From Saccharothrix sp. NRRL B-16348 (GTDB taxonomy: Bacteria; Actinomycetota; Actinomycetes; Mycobacteriales; Pseudonocardiaceae): a stretch of DNA of 64,000 nucleotides. The stretch spans positions 5,173 through 69,172 of the forward strand of contig NZ_LGED01000212.1 in assembly GCF_001280085.1 (NCBI RefSeq), read 5' to 3'. Below, one piece after another: positions 54,635 through 63,839 of the stretch. The notes under the pieces were generated by a model that was not told the DNA's origin, did no database searches, and saw nothing but the letters and a program-made list of their open reading frames with translations. The position numbers and the translations under genes are program-made. How positions within the stretch are numbered: position 1 is the stretch's first letter; every line of letters starts with the position of its first letter.

Positions 54635-56002
54635 GTGGCCGTCCAGTTTCCGTGCAGCACCGTCGAGCGTTTGAAGGTGCTGTACCGCTTGTTGCCGGGC
54701 CCCGACTTCAGTGTCGGCAGTGCCGCAGAGCTGCTCGGCGAGGACATCGCCACCACCATCGACGCCATCACCGCCCTAGTCGAACTCGGTGCGCTGGAAC
54801 CGTCCGGCATGTCACAGTCCGACCTCGCCCTCGGCGACTCCGCGACCGCGGTCATGCTGCGCTACAAGTCGACCGCACCACCGACCCGCCCGTTCGTGCT
54901 GCCGGCCGACGACAGGGAGACCGACGCGCTTCACCGGGTACTGCGCCGCTTGCTGTTGCACAGCACCGCTGTCGCGGTAGCGATCGCACCGGGCGAGTTC
55001 CGCTTCGCCGACCTGGGACCACTGCCGGTATTCGCCGACGGTGCTGCGGCGGTGGGGTGGTTCACCGCGGAGCGTGAGTCGGTGCTCGTCGCCCAGCGGG
55101 TGGCGTATGCGTTGCGCGATCTGCCGATGACCTGGCGTTTCGCCGAGGCCGCGTATCCGGCTCTGGAGCTGTTGCGGCGCCACGAGGACCAGTTCGCGGT
55201 CCAGGATCTCGGGGCGACCGCGGCAGACATGTTCAACCATGCTTCGGCCGCTGTCTGCTACGCCCGGCTCGGCTCGTCGTGGAACGCCCTGGGCCGCTAC
55301 CGCGATGCCGTCGTGGCAGGCCGGCGGGCGCAAGTCCTTGCCGAACGGCACGGCCACGCGTGGTCCCGCTTCACCGTCCACATGGTCCTCGGCGTCGCTC
55401 GCCGCGGCCTGCGCCAGTACGACCAGGCCTTCGCGGAGTTCTACGCCGCGTGGGAGATCGACGTGAGCGGATCGGCCGCCACGCCCGTCGGGTACGACAC
55501 CACCCCGCACACCTCGTTCGGCCTGGTGGCTGCCGAGATCGCTCTCACCCACCTGGCCGCCGGTGACGCGGCTGCCGCGCTGGCACCGGCGCGTCAGGCT
55601 GTCGAGCACCTCGCCCGGGATCCGGGCCGCCGTCGCGACACGGTCTGGGCGCGCATCGTGCTCGGTCGCGTCCTGACCGCCGTCGGCCAGACCGCCGACG
55701 CGATCGACGTGCTCGACACCGCGCTCGACGCGCTGGATTGGCACGTCGACCTGGACTACGCCGCCCGGATCAAGCAGGAGCGCGCGGACGCCGCCGCCGC
55801 GCACGGCGATCACGAGCAAGCACAGCGCGACCGCCACGACGCGATCCGCCTGCACGACCTGGCCGGCCACCACGACCTGGCCGACCGGATCCGGCACCTG
55901 CTGATGGCCTCGGGCACCGACACACCCAACGGCGCCGACGCGCGCGACACCGGCACCGACGGATCGCCGGAATCGGAGGCGGGGTTCGACGACACCCGCT
56001 GA
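54635..56002 (+). CDS. NTPase-less winged-helix/TPR protein 1
   Basis: 455 residues from a GTG with AAGGA upstream. Residues 8-75 form a winged-helix-like domain (VGSAAELLGEDIATTIDAIT, LVELGALEPSG). The linker AAAVGWFTAERESVLVAQRV matches the post-winged-helix segment of AfsR-type STAND proteins, and TPRs fill the rest (LGRYRDAVVAGRRAQVLAER). No P-loop is present. It looks like the sensor half of an NLR-like protein without its motor. Paralogues lie at 56091, 60223 and 31117. Confidence 0.8.
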   Translation: MAVQFPCSTVERLKVLYRLLPGPDFSVGSAAELLGEDIATTIDAITALVELGALEPSGMSQSDLALGDSATAVMLRYKSTAPPTRPFVLPADDRETDALHRVLRRLLLHSTAVAVAIAPGEFRFADLGPLPVFADGAAAVGWFTAERESVLVAQRVAYALRDLPMTWRFAEAAYPALELLRRHEDQFAVQDLGATAADMFNHASAAVCYARLGSSWNALGRYRDAVVAGRRAQVLAERHGHAWSRFTVHMVLGVARRGLRQYDQAFAEFYAAWEIDVSGSAATPVGYDTTPHTSFGLVAAEIALTHLAAGDAAAALAPARQAVEHLARDPGRRRDTVWARIVLGRVLTAVGQTADAIDVLDTALDALDWHVDLDYAARIKQERADAAAAHGDHEQAQRDRHDAIRLHDLAGHHDLADRIRHLLMASGTDTPNGADARDTGTDGSPESEAGFDDTR

Positions 56003-56090
56003 GTGGCACGTCCCGCCGCTGTAGGCCGATGACCCCAGCCGTACCCAGCGCGCCGTAGGACCACGGCGCCCACATCCCCGAAGGTGCGCC

Positions 56091-57434
56091 ATGAACAACC
56101 CGACCCACTCCCGAGACGCCACGGCACTACTCGCTCGCGCCCACCTGTTCCCGGGCACGAGTTTCAGCCTGGGAACAGCTGCCGCCGCACTGGGCGGACG
56201 TGACGCGCTCGCCGCCGCGACGGTGGCCACCGGCGAACTCCGCGCCGGCGGACAACTAGCACTCGACACCGCATCGAGCACCGGCGAACACGACATCGCG
56301 ACGTTGCCCGGCGCTCCGACTCCGCGCTACCGGTGGATGATCGAACCGGCCACCGCGGCCGGGAAGCTCGGAGCCGAGGAGCAGGACGAGTCACGACGAC
56401 GGGTCCTGGACCACCTGCTGGACCACCTCTACGGTGTCGCCGAACGGCTGGATCCCGGCAAGTGGCGGCCCCTCGCGCCGCGGCACGTGCCGGTGTTCGA
56501 CACCGAACTGCACGCCCTGGCCTGGTTCGACGCCGAGGCAGAGACCGTGATCGCGGCCCAGCTCGTCGCGTTCGACGCGGGCGACCTGGAGACGCCGTGG
56601 AGGTTCGCGGTGGCGGCCTGGTCCCCGCTGCGGGTACGGCGACGCCACGACGACCAGCTCGGTATTCAGGCGGTCGCCGCGAGAGCGGCGGACCGGGCCC
56701 GGGGGCGCATCGCCGAGGTGATCGCGGCCCCGCCGCTGGCACGCCAGGCGTACGCGTTGACAGGACTCGGCCTCTACGACGAGGCGGTCGACACCGCGAC
56801 GTCGGCGCTGAAGTCGGCGGAGGAGATCGGTCACGACTGGTCGCGGTCCACCGCGCTGACCGAGCGGGGGCGCGCCCACCGCGCGCAAGGCAACCTCGGC
56901 CTGGCTTTGGCGGACCTGGTGGCCGCGCTGGAGATCGACCAGGACCGTGTCGTCATCGGGCCCGACGGTGAGCCGACCAGCCCGGCGACCGCCATCGGTC
57001 TGCGCTGGACCGAAATCGCCGACACGCAACTGGCCGCCGGAGACATCGAGGCTGCGGTGCGGTCGGCCCGCAACGCGGTCACGGCGGTCACCAAGGATCC
57101 GCGCCGGCACCGCGAAACCGTCCGCGCCGTCGCCACACTCGGCCACGCGCTGATCGCCGCCGGGCACCCGCAGGAGGCGATCACCGAACTGCACGAAGCA
57201 GCGGACCTGATCGACCTCCACACCGACCCGGGCTACCTCGGGCGACTCAAGGAACTGATCGGCGACGCGCACGCCGCGCTGGGACACGTCGAACCGGCCC
57301 GACGTTTCCACGACGACGCGGTCCGCCTGTACGAGCAGAACGGTCAACCGGGCAACGCCGAGGCGCTGCGGACCCGGCTCGGACATCCGAGTCCGACCAC
57401 CGATGACGACGGCACCACCGACCCTGCCGGCTGA
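56091..57434 (+). CDS. NTPase-less winged-helix/TPR protein 2
   Basis: 447 residues, GAAGGTG before the ATG. Same plan as its neighbour: winged-helix-like part (SLGTAAAALGGRDALAAATV), the linker HALAWFDAEAETVIAAQLVA, then TPRs (LTGLGLYDEAVDTATSAL, HPQEAITELHEAADLID). No P-loop. Pairwise similarity to 54635-56002 suggests tandem duplication and divergence. It may bind its own ligand and act through the NB-ARC protein at 52114. Confidence 0.8.
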   Translation: MNNPTHSRDATALLARAHLFPGTSFSLGTAAAALGGRDALAAATVATGELRAGGQLALDTASSTGEHDIATLPGAPTPRYRWMIEPATAAGKLGAEEQDESRRRVLDHLLDHLYGVAERLDPGKWRPLAPRHVPVFDTELHALAWFDAEAETVIAAQLVAFDAGDLETPWRFAVAAWSPLRVRRRHDDQLGIQAVAARAADRARGRIAEVIAAPPLARQAYALTGLGLYDEAVDTATSALKSAEEIGHDWSRSTALTERGRAHRAQGNLGLALADLVAALEIDQDRVVIGPDGEPTSPATAIGLRWTEIADTQLAAGDIEAAVRSARNAVTAVTKDPRRHRETVRAVATLGHALIAAGHPQEAITELHEAADLIDLHTDPGYLGRLKELIGDAHAALGHVEPARRFHDDAVRLYEQNGQPGNAEALRTRLGHPSPTTDDDGTTDPAG

Positions 57435-57513
57435 CACCGGGCAGGCAACCGCGCCGATCTCGCGGTTTACCGACTCACCGACCTCCCCGCGACCCGCAAG
57501 GAGCGTCCCGCCG

Positions 57514-58461
57514 ATGGCCGGCGCCAACCAGGCATCACCACCGCCACACACCATCTCCGCCGAACACGCACACCCTGCGCGGGCGGCTGCCTACCTGCTC
57601 GGCGGAAGCGTGCACACGCAGGCCGACCGCGCCTTCGCCGAAAGTCTCGTCGCCCGATGGCCGAGATGGACCGCGGACCTCCGGGCTGCCGAGACGTTCC
57701 TCACCGGCGCGCTGCGCAGCCTGCACGGCGACGGCTTCGACCAGGTCATCGACCTGTCACCCGTGCTGCCCACGCCCGACGGGCCCTACGGCGCATTCGC
57801 CCCGGGGGCGGGTGTGCGCATGGTGCGTCTGGATCACGATCCCGCCACCGCCGCGCAGACGGCCGCCCTGCTGCGCGGCACGCCGCATCGGGTCGTCGAA
57901 CGCGATCCGGATGCCCCGCAGACGGCACTCACGCTGATCCACCAACGTCGGCTGCTGGATCTCCGCCGACCCGTGGTGCTGATGGCCGGGCTCGGCGCGC
58001 TGGAGAGCAGGCCGACCGGTTCGGCCCTGGAGCGGATGCTGGCCGTCTGGGGGAGCGAGCTGCCCAGCGGGTCGTTGCTGGTGTTCACCCACGACAGCGA
58101 CGACGCACGCAGCCCGACCGAGGCGATGGCCGCCCGCGCGGCCCGAGCCCGCTACACGCAGCTGGGTATGGCGTTCACCGCCCGGTCGGGCGCGACGTTG
58201 TCGGTGTCGCTGCGCAACACCGGGTGGGCGCCCATCGAGTCGCTGACCTGGGCCACCCGCAGTCCCGCGCCCACGCACGGCATCGCCGCACGCGACCAGG
58301 GTCGGCCCGATGGCCGCGCGGCGTCAGTGCTGGCGGGCATCGCCGTACACCGACCGCGGCACCGAACCCCGACCAGACACGGCGGCAGGCACCCGTTGAC
58401 CGGCGTGACCGGGCAATCCCCACCGCCGATCACCCTCCGACCAGCAGGACAGCACCGATGA
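57514..58461 (+). CDS. DUF574/Methyltransf_19-type protein with degenerate SAM motif
   Basis: 315 residues from the ATG at 57514 (AAGGAG ten bases upstream). The family start HPARAAAYLLGGSVHTQADR is clear. The SAM loop reads VIDLSPVLPTPDG instead of DIGTG, and strand 2 ends MVRLDHDPATA. VFTHDSDDARSPTEAM corresponds to the C-terminal family motif. It overlaps the next gene by ATGA. Like 26102-26935 it is probably not a normal methyltransferase. Confidence 0.8.
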   Translation: MAGANQASPPPHTISAEHAHPARAAAYLLGGSVHTQADRAFAESLVARWPRWTADLRAAETFLTGALRSLHGDGFDQVIDLSPVLPTPDGPYGAFAPGAGVRMVRLDHDPATAAQTAALLRGTPHRVVERDPDAPQTALTLIHQRRLLDLRRPVVLMAGLGALESRPTGSALERMLAVWGSELPSGSLLVFTHDSDDARSPTEAMAARAARARYTQLGMAFTARSGATLSVSLRNTGWAPIESLTWATRSPAPTHGIAARDQGRPDGRAASVLAGIAVHRPRHRTPTRHGGRHPLTGVTGQSPPPITLRPAGQHR

Positions 58462-58919
58462 ACGCGACGGGCAACCGCATCCTCACCACCCTTGCGAAGG
58501 CAGGCGAGCAGGGACTGGACGGGCTGGGGATCCAGGCCGGTACCGCGCTGGGAGTGGGCACCAGCTACCCGCACCTACTGCGGCTGGACAGCGCCGGGCT
58601 CGTGACGCACAGGTGGGAACAGCGTCGACCCGGCACCCCACGCCGCCGCCTCTACCAGGTTACCGACCTCGGGCGGGCGGAGGCACGCCAACTGGAGCTG
58701 CTGCCGCCACCCCGATCGACGCACCACCCGCTGCGCCTGTGGGGACGCGTCCCAGGTCGACGCTCGACCGGGTCGGTCACCACGTACACGACCGGCACGG
58801 GCGTGTCGAGGTCGGCCAGGGCGACGGGATCCCGCGCGGCAGGCGTCATCTCCGACACGGTCAGGCCATACGTGATCGGCAAGCACGTCGTGGGCCACGA
58901 TCGGAGCGCCACATGGTGA
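58458..58919 (+). CDS. Small winged-helix (PadR/MarR-like) protein
   Basis: 153 residues, ATGA overlap with the previous gene. Residues 5-75 form a winged helix: ILTTLAKAGEQGLDGLGIQ, YPHLLRLDSAGLVTHRWEQ and RRRLYQVTDLGRAEARQLEL, the usual PadR wing. The C-terminal half is basic and of low complexity. It could regulate the cluster. It overlaps the next gene by seven bases. Confidence 0.75.
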   Translation: MNATGNRILTTLAKAGEQGLDGLGIQAGTALGVGTSYPHLLRLDSAGLVTHRWEQRRPGTPRRRLYQVTDLGRAEARQLELLPPPRSTHHPLRLWGRVPGRRSTGSVTTYTTGTGVSRSARATGSRAAGVISDTVRPYVIGKHVVGHDRSATW

Positions 58920-60136
58920 CGATCCGGCCCGACCTGGTGACTCGCTGGACCGCGCCCAGCGCCGTGGAGTTGCCGGAGGTGCGTCTGCGCCTGCGTGAAC
59001 ACGTCCTGCACCCCGACAATCCCGACTTCCTGGTCCGCGTCGCCTACAACAGGACCACGGTGTTCCCGACCGTGGCCGGGCCGCCGGAGATGGTCGCCGG
59101 CGTCGGTGTGGCCGGCAGCCTGAAGGTTGCCCAGCGCGAACGACGACGCCTGGGCGAGGCCCAGTTGTACTGGGTCGACGAGGACATGACCTCGTTGGCA
59201 CTCGCCGCGGCGGACACCCCGTCCCGGGAGCCGATGCTGGCCCGCCGGATGCCCGCCGAGGCCGGGCTGATGGTGTTCGCCCACCCCATCGGGGGCCGCG
59301 ACCTCGATCCGGCCGTGTCGCTGGCCAACCTCGGCTACCCGAACGCCTGCGAGCCGGGCACGTTGGTGATGCCGACGCCGATCGTGGCGGTGTCCTGGTC
59401 GTACTGGACTCCCGCTCACCTCGACATCGACGGCATGCCCGACGTGCGGTGGAACGTGGACACTCCCGACGGCCCGATCCCGCTGGACAGGGGAGTCGAG
59501 GGGGTGTGGCTGACCTTCTGGACACCCGGCGGCCAAGGCTGGGACGCCCTGCCTCCCGACGCCGTGTTCTCCGGCGGCCCCGGGGTGTCCGTCACGGTCG
59601 GGGAACTGGCCGACATCGAGGCTAGGCAAGGGGTACCGCCGCTGCGCAGCCTCTCCGAGACGGTGCTCCTGTTCGGTCGTCCGCTGCCGCGTTCCCTTCC
59701 CGACACCCACGGCCAGTGGGCGCACGCGGTCTACACGACGTGGCAGATCATGTCCCAGACCGGCTCGGCGAGGCTGACCGAGACCGAGACACTCAACCGC
59801 CCCCGCCACGGTCGCAAACGCGACCAGCGCGACGGGGTCACCGCACCCGGTGGTGTGCAGTTGATCCGCGTCCACACCCGGCACCGCCCGTCCGCCCAGG
59901 CCAGTGCCGAGGACGCGCAGACATCCACTGACCGCCGCGCGCCGCAGTGGACCCGGCGGTGGCCGGTCCGCCCCTACCGACGCAACACCTGCCTCAACTC
60001 CCGACTGCACGCCACGGGTGGCTGCGACCACGAGGAGACGGTGGTGCCCGGCCACATCAAAGGCCCGGCGGACAAGCCGCTGGTCATCGCCGACCGCGTG
60101 CACGTGGTGGACGCACCACCACCCGAGGACACCTGA
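58913..60136 (+). CDS. Protein of unknown family, possibly mobile-element linked
   Basis: 407 residues from the ATG at 58913, overlapping the winged-helix gene. The first 300 residues are mixed alpha/beta (LVTRWTAPSAVELPEVRLR, ADTPSREPMLARRMPAEAGL, VSWSYWTPAHLDIDGMPDVR). The end has CLNSRLHATGGCDHE and VPGHIKGPADKPLVIADRVH, a type of tail I recall from proteins of actinobacterial plasmids and integrative elements. No catalytic motif stands out. Confidence 0.7.
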   Translation: MVTIRPDLVTRWTAPSAVELPEVRLRLREHVLHPDNPDFLVRVAYNRTTVFPTVAGPPEMVAGVGVAGSLKVAQRERRRLGEAQLYWVDEDMTSLALAAADTPSREPMLARRMPAEAGLMVFAHPIGGRDLDPAVSLANLGYPNACEPGTLVMPTPIVAVSWSYWTPAHLDIDGMPDVRWNVDTPDGPIPLDRGVEGVWLTFWTPGGQGWDALPPDAVFSGGPGVSVTVGELADIEARQGVPPLRSLSETVLLFGRPLPRSLPDTHGQWAHAVYTTWQIMSQTGSARLTETETLNRPRHGRKRDQRDGVTAPGGVQLIRVHTRHRPSAQASAEDAQTSTDRRAPQWTRRWPVRPYRRNTCLNSRLHATGGCDHEETVVPGHIKGPADKPLVIADRVHVVDAPPPEDT

Positions 60137-60222
60137 ACCACCCCACGCGCCACCGGCCACCGCCGCAACGCACACCCACCGCTCGACACGAGCAGCAGAA
60201 CAGACCCACCCGGGAGCACACC

Positions 60223-61239
60223 GTGAACCCCTCCGACGACACCACCACCGAACAGACCGCACACCACCTTCACCGCGTGCTGGGGTCCGTGCCGGGCAGC
60301 AGCCACCTGGTAACCGTCTCGCTGGCAGCGGCGCTCTGCGACGACGAGGCGACGGCCCGCGCCGCGCTGGACGCACTCACCGACACCGGGCGAGCGAAGC
60401 CGTACGGCACCCACCACGGCAACCCCGACGACCGCTACCAATTGCTGTACCCCGGCCAACCACCGCGCACCGGCTACCGACCCTCGGCGACCGACATCGA
60501 GGACTGGAAGAAGGTGATCACCTGGCACGCGGACCGCGCGGCCGACGCCGCACACGTACTGGCTCCGCGCACCTGGTGGGCCCACCCGCAACGACACGCC
60601 GCAACGCCCGCGCAGACCTCCGAGGCACGGTCCGGCGCCGAGCGGTGGTTCGACGAACACCGCATGGATCTACGGGTCATGCTCTGGACCGCCGTCGAGC
60701 ACCGCTGGGCCGAACCGGGGCGCGACCTCGCCGAAACCCTGGCCTGCCTTGCCGATGCCACGGGCCTGCACCACGACGCCGTGGACTTCGCCGACGCCGG
60801 TCTCCGCCTGACCGACCGCAGACCCGCGATCGAGGCGACCGTGCTGCACGCCCGGCTCGTCACCGCCCTGAGCGAACTCGGCGACCACGACGCCGCCCGC
60901 CGCGCTGCGGAATCCGTCGCCCGCTTCGCCGAACACGACACGACCGACCCGTCGACCGCCGCCCAGGCGTGGCGGGTGCTCGCCCGCGCGGCCGGCAAGG
61001 CCGACGCCCTCGACGACAGGATCGGCTACCTCCTCAAGGCACTCAACGCCGCCGCCCTGGGCGCCGACACGAGCCTGCGCGCCAGCCTGCACACGGTGTT
61101 GCGGGAAGCCGTGGAAGCGAAACTCGGCGTCAACGCGAGCGCGATCCACTCGCTGCTCAACCACCGATCGACACCACCCCCGCCGTCCGGGCACCGGGAT
61201 GAAAGGCCGCACGATGCCGCGAACCGGACGGCCGAATGA
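60223..61239 (+). CDS. NTPase-less winged-helix/TPR protein 3
   Basis: 338 residues from a GTG with GGGAG six bases upstream. Winged-helix-like N-terminus (VTVSLAAALCDDEATARAAL, DALTDTGRAKPYG), linker AERWFDEHRMDLRVMLWTAV, then a short TPR region (VTALSELGDHDAARRAAESV). It is shorter than its paralogues and lacks a P-loop. It overlaps the next gene by ATGA. Confidence 0.78.
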   Translation: MNPSDDTTTEQTAHHLHRVLGSVPGSSHLVTVSLAAALCDDEATARAALDALTDTGRAKPYGTHHGNPDDRYQLLYPGQPPRTGYRPSATDIEDWKKVITWHADRAADAAHVLAPRTWWAHPQRHAATPAQTSEARSGAERWFDEHRMDLRVMLWTAVEHRWAEPGRDLAETLACLADATGLHHDAVDFADAGLRLTDRRPAIEATVLHARLVTALSELGDHDAARRAAESVARFAEHDTTDPSTAAQAWRVLARAAGKADALDDRIGYLLKALNAAALGADTSLRASLHTVLREAVEAKLGVNASAIHSLLNHRSTPPPPSGHRDERPHDAANRTAE

Positions 61240-62066
61240 ACGACATCCCGCAGTGGCCTTCCGGGTCCACCTCCCGGGACGACGACACCGACTCACTGGC
61301 CGTGTGTCATCCCGCCCGTGTCCACGCCGTGCCGCGCGGAAGCGGCCGTGCCACCGCCGCTGAACAGGCACTTGCCCAACGGTTGCCGCACCACGACCCG
61401 GGTCTGCGAGACCGCATCCGCACCGCGTGGTCCTGCCAAGCCCGCGCCGCCCTGCACTTCCAGCACCTCAAGGTCGGTGCCATCGTGGACTCGGCCACCG
61501 GCGTCCCGGAGACCAACCTCGCGCCGCACCGGGTCCTGCCCGATGTCGTCTGCCCACCCACACCGGTGATCCACGTCAGCGCCGATCCCACCGTGCACGA
61601 GCAAGCCGCCCTGCCGACCCGGCACGTCAGCGCGGTCGCCGCCGTGTCGGCCGACATCCGTGACCCCCACACGGCGTGGTCGGCGGTCCTGGACACCGGT
61701 CTGATTCCCTCCGGTCGGCCTGTGACGTTTCCGGCCGTGGGACTGGCGGACCACGTCACAGAGCCGGCCGCTCTCACCCGGACTTCGACCGGCCTGGCAG
61801 GTGCCGTTCCCGCGAGCTCGCCGCCGGCGAACACCCACCGCAGCGACACGACCCACCACTCCGACACCTTCGACGATCCCCAACCCGACTGCCGGGCCGA
61901 TCTCACCGACCTCGTCCATGATCGCGGGTGGGAGCTTCAGAAAGCGGTGACGCTCGCGGCGCTGTGGCGCACCGGGCCCCACGACCCGCGTTACGGCACT
62001 CCCAGTGTCGCCTCCGGGCCGGCCGAACTCCCACCCGGCTACACCGACGTCGGAGCGGACCGATGA
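61236..62066 (+). CDS. Hypothetical protein of the wHTH/TPR cluster
   Basis: 276 residues, ATGA overlaps at both ends, so it is surely translated with its neighbours. An Ala-rich helical stretch (ATAAEQALAQRLPHHDPGLR) is followed by AWSCQARAALHFQHLKVGAI; the C-terminal 60 residues (LTDLVHDRGWELQKAVTLAA) are helical. No motif I can assign. It directly precedes the sigma-ParB gene. Confidence 0.65.
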   Translation: MNDIPQWPSGSTSRDDDTDSLAVCHPARVHAVPRGSGRATAAEQALAQRLPHHDPGLRDRIRTAWSCQARAALHFQHLKVGAIVDSATGVPETNLAPHRVLPDVVCPPTPVIHVSADPTVHEQAALPTRHVSAVAAVSADIRDPHTAWSAVLDTGLIPSGRPVTFPAVGLADHVTEPAALTRTSTGLAGAVPASSPPANTHRSDTTHHSDTFDDPQPDCRADLTDLVHDRGWELQKAVTLAALWRTGPHDPRYGTPSVASGPAELPPGYTDVGADR

Positions 62067-62926
62067 ACGCCGCTCTGCGAATCCGGATCGGACAGTTGCA
62101 GCCGTTCATCCGTGACAAGGTCCGGCAGAACTGCCACCTGCCGCTACCGGCTCACATGTCGCAGGACGACCTCGTCCAAGAGGCGTGGCTGTCGGTGCTG
62201 ACTTCCCTGCCGCACTACGCCGGCCCACCGGAGTCGATTCACGGCTGGGTCGCGGTGATCGTCCGACGACGGGTCGCCGAGGTCTACCGGACGCGCAAGA
62301 CCTGGCTGCACCACCCCGTCGACGACATGACCGACCTGGCCCACAGCCTCGACCGGCACCACTGGCTCGACATCGAACTCACCGCGCAGAACAACGTCAC
62401 GGCCACAGAGCTGCTGTCCCACCTGGACGAGCGAGGCCGTCGCATCCTGGTCCTGCACAGCATGCTCGACCTGTCCCACGACGACATCGCCCGCCGAATC
62501 GGCAGCACCACCGCCGCGGTCCGCGTCGCCTACAGCCGGGCACTGGCCAAACTGCGCGCCATGTCCGAGTGGGGCATCGGCATGCCCATCACCCTGATCC
62601 ACCGCGACACCATCCGACTCCATCCCCACAACCTCGACCTCGACCTGGGCGACCTGGACACGCTCACCACCGCGATCGCGACCCACGGCCTACGCCGCCC
62701 TCTGCTGTTGCACCGCACCGCAGACCGGGGCGGATCGGTCGTACTGCTCGACGGCCACCGCCATCTCGCCGCGGCGGCCCGGACCACGCGCACCCAAGTG
62801 CCCGCCGTAGTGCTGACCGACGTGACCCAGACCTGGCTGGACAAGGCGGCGCACGGCCTTACACCGTCAGACGCCCGCGACCTGGTGACCGAGCACCTCG
62901 CGACAGGCCGGACGACCGCCTCATGA
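62063..62926 (+). CDS. ECF-type sigma factor fused to a ParB-like domain
   Basis: 287 residues. Residues 20-85 match sigma region 2 (MSQDDLVQEAWLSVLTSLPH, GWVAVIVRRRVAEVYRTRK). Residues 115-165 match region 4 (RGRRILVLHSMLDLSHDDIA, RRIGSTTAAVRVAYSRALAK). After a short linker, residues 175-265 match a ParB/sulfiredoxin-fold N-terminal domain (LIHRDTIRLHPHNL, LDTLTTAIATHGLRRPLLL, VVLLDGHRHLAAAAR). The frame is continuous with overlaps on both sides, so the fusion is real in this sequence. It might link transcription of the cluster to ligand or DNA binding. Confidence 0.82.
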   Translation: MNAALRIRIGQLQPFIRDKVRQNCHLPLPAHMSQDDLVQEAWLSVLTSLPHYAGPPESIHGWVAVIVRRRVAEVYRTRKTWLHHPVDDMTDLAHSLDRHHWLDIELTAQNNVTATELLSHLDERGRRILVLHSMLDLSHDDIARRIGSTTAAVRVAYSRALAKLRAMSEWGIGMPITLIHRDTIRLHPHNLDLDLGDLDTLTTAIATHGLRRPLLLHRTADRGGSVVLLDGHRHLAAAARTTRTQVPAVVLTDVTQTWLDKAAHGLTPSDARDLVTEHLATGRTTAS

Positions 62927-63330
62927 CCACGACTCCCGACACCGACCCGACGCTCGATCCTCCGACGACCCACGTACCGACTGAAGACCGCCGGACCCGC
63001 AGACGACCAACACGGCCCGCACGAGCACCTGACGCCGTCCACACAGTCGGAACAGCTCACGATCTGAGACCGCGAGACACCGGAGCAGATTCCAGGGCTC
63101 CACCGCACACCTGGTCGGCCGCATCACCGAGCGCGGGACACGTCGGACGCCTCCCTCCCCACCGCACCGACACCCTCGGCCGACAGCGGCGCCTTGCCCA
63201 CATCGAACGGCCGCTCACCCGTACGAAGGACCACCACACCTCATGCCTCGCCTCCAGCCCTTGCCTGCCGCCCCACCTCACGGCGAGAAGCTCCTCGCCC
63301 TGCTCTCGACCGAAGCATCAACGGTGCTGA
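62923..63330 (+). CDS. Possible small basic protein
   Basis: 135 residues, ATGA overlap with the sigma-ParB gene. The sequence is Arg/Pro/Thr-rich and of low complexity (PTLDPPTTHVPTEDRRTRRR). It overlaps the next gene by 88 bp, so at least its C-terminal end is doubtful. The coupled start is the only support. Confidence 0.35.
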   Translation: MTTTPDTDPTLDPPTTHVPTEDRRTRRRPTRPARAPDAVHTVGTAHDLRPRDTGADSRAPPHTWSAASPSAGHVGRLPPHRTDTLGRQRRLAHIERPLTRTKDHHTSCLASSPCLPPHLTARSSSPCSRPKHQRC

Positions 63331-63713
63331 CGACGAACCGCGACACCGGCCTGGGCCCGGTACTGGACACGGTGATGACCAGCACCACCAACGCCCGCAT
63401 CCCCGTGGCGGCGACCGAACGAGGCGCGCGGATCACCGCCTGGATCATCCGCCACCGCGAGGCGCTGATCGACGCCGTGACCGACACCGCCGACCAGCCC
63501 CAGTGGACCAGAACACGCGACCTGATCACCTCGGCGATCCACACCGCCGCCGACATTAACCTGCACCACACCACCGTCAACGCGCTCGAACGACGCCACC
63601 GCCACCTCATCCACCTCCTCGACACCCCGGCCGACAGCCGACCGGTTCGCAACGAGGAATTCACCGTCCTGAACCCGACCGTTGGACGATTCCGGCCCAT
63701 GCCCCCCAACTAA
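63243..63713 (+). CDS. Hypothetical helical protein
   Basis: 156 residues from the ATG at 63243. Helical throughout (HGEKLLALLSTEASTVLTTN, ARITAWIIRHREALIDAVTD, TTVNALERRHRHLIHLLDTP). No signal peptide and no known family. Same strand and spacing as the rest of the cluster. Confidence 0.6.
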   Translation: MPRLQPLPAAPPHGEKLLALLSTEASTVLTTNRDTGLGPVLDTVMTSTTNARIPVAATERGARITAWIIRHREALIDAVTDTADQPQWTRTRDLITSAIHTAADINLHHTTVNALERRHRHLIHLLDTPADSRPVRNEEFTVLNPTVGRFRPMPPN

Positions 63714-63737
63714 CGACCACCATCACGGAGTCCCGCC

Positions 63738-63839
63738 ATGACCAGGACCGGCTGCACGTTCGCCGTGCCCCAGATCGATCGGTTCACCGCTACGGCCAGA
63801 CCACTGTCCACCGCCCGCCGACCACACCACACGATATGA
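63738..63839 (+). CDS. Short leader-like ORF coupled to the XRE gene
   Basis: 33 residues (MTRTGCTFAVPQIDRF at the start), GGAG eight bases before its ATG. Its stop TGA overlaps the ATG of the next gene. Too short for a function call; it could be a small protein or a coupling leader. Confidence 0.4.
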   Translation: MTRTGCTFAVPQIDRFTATARPLSTARRPHHTI

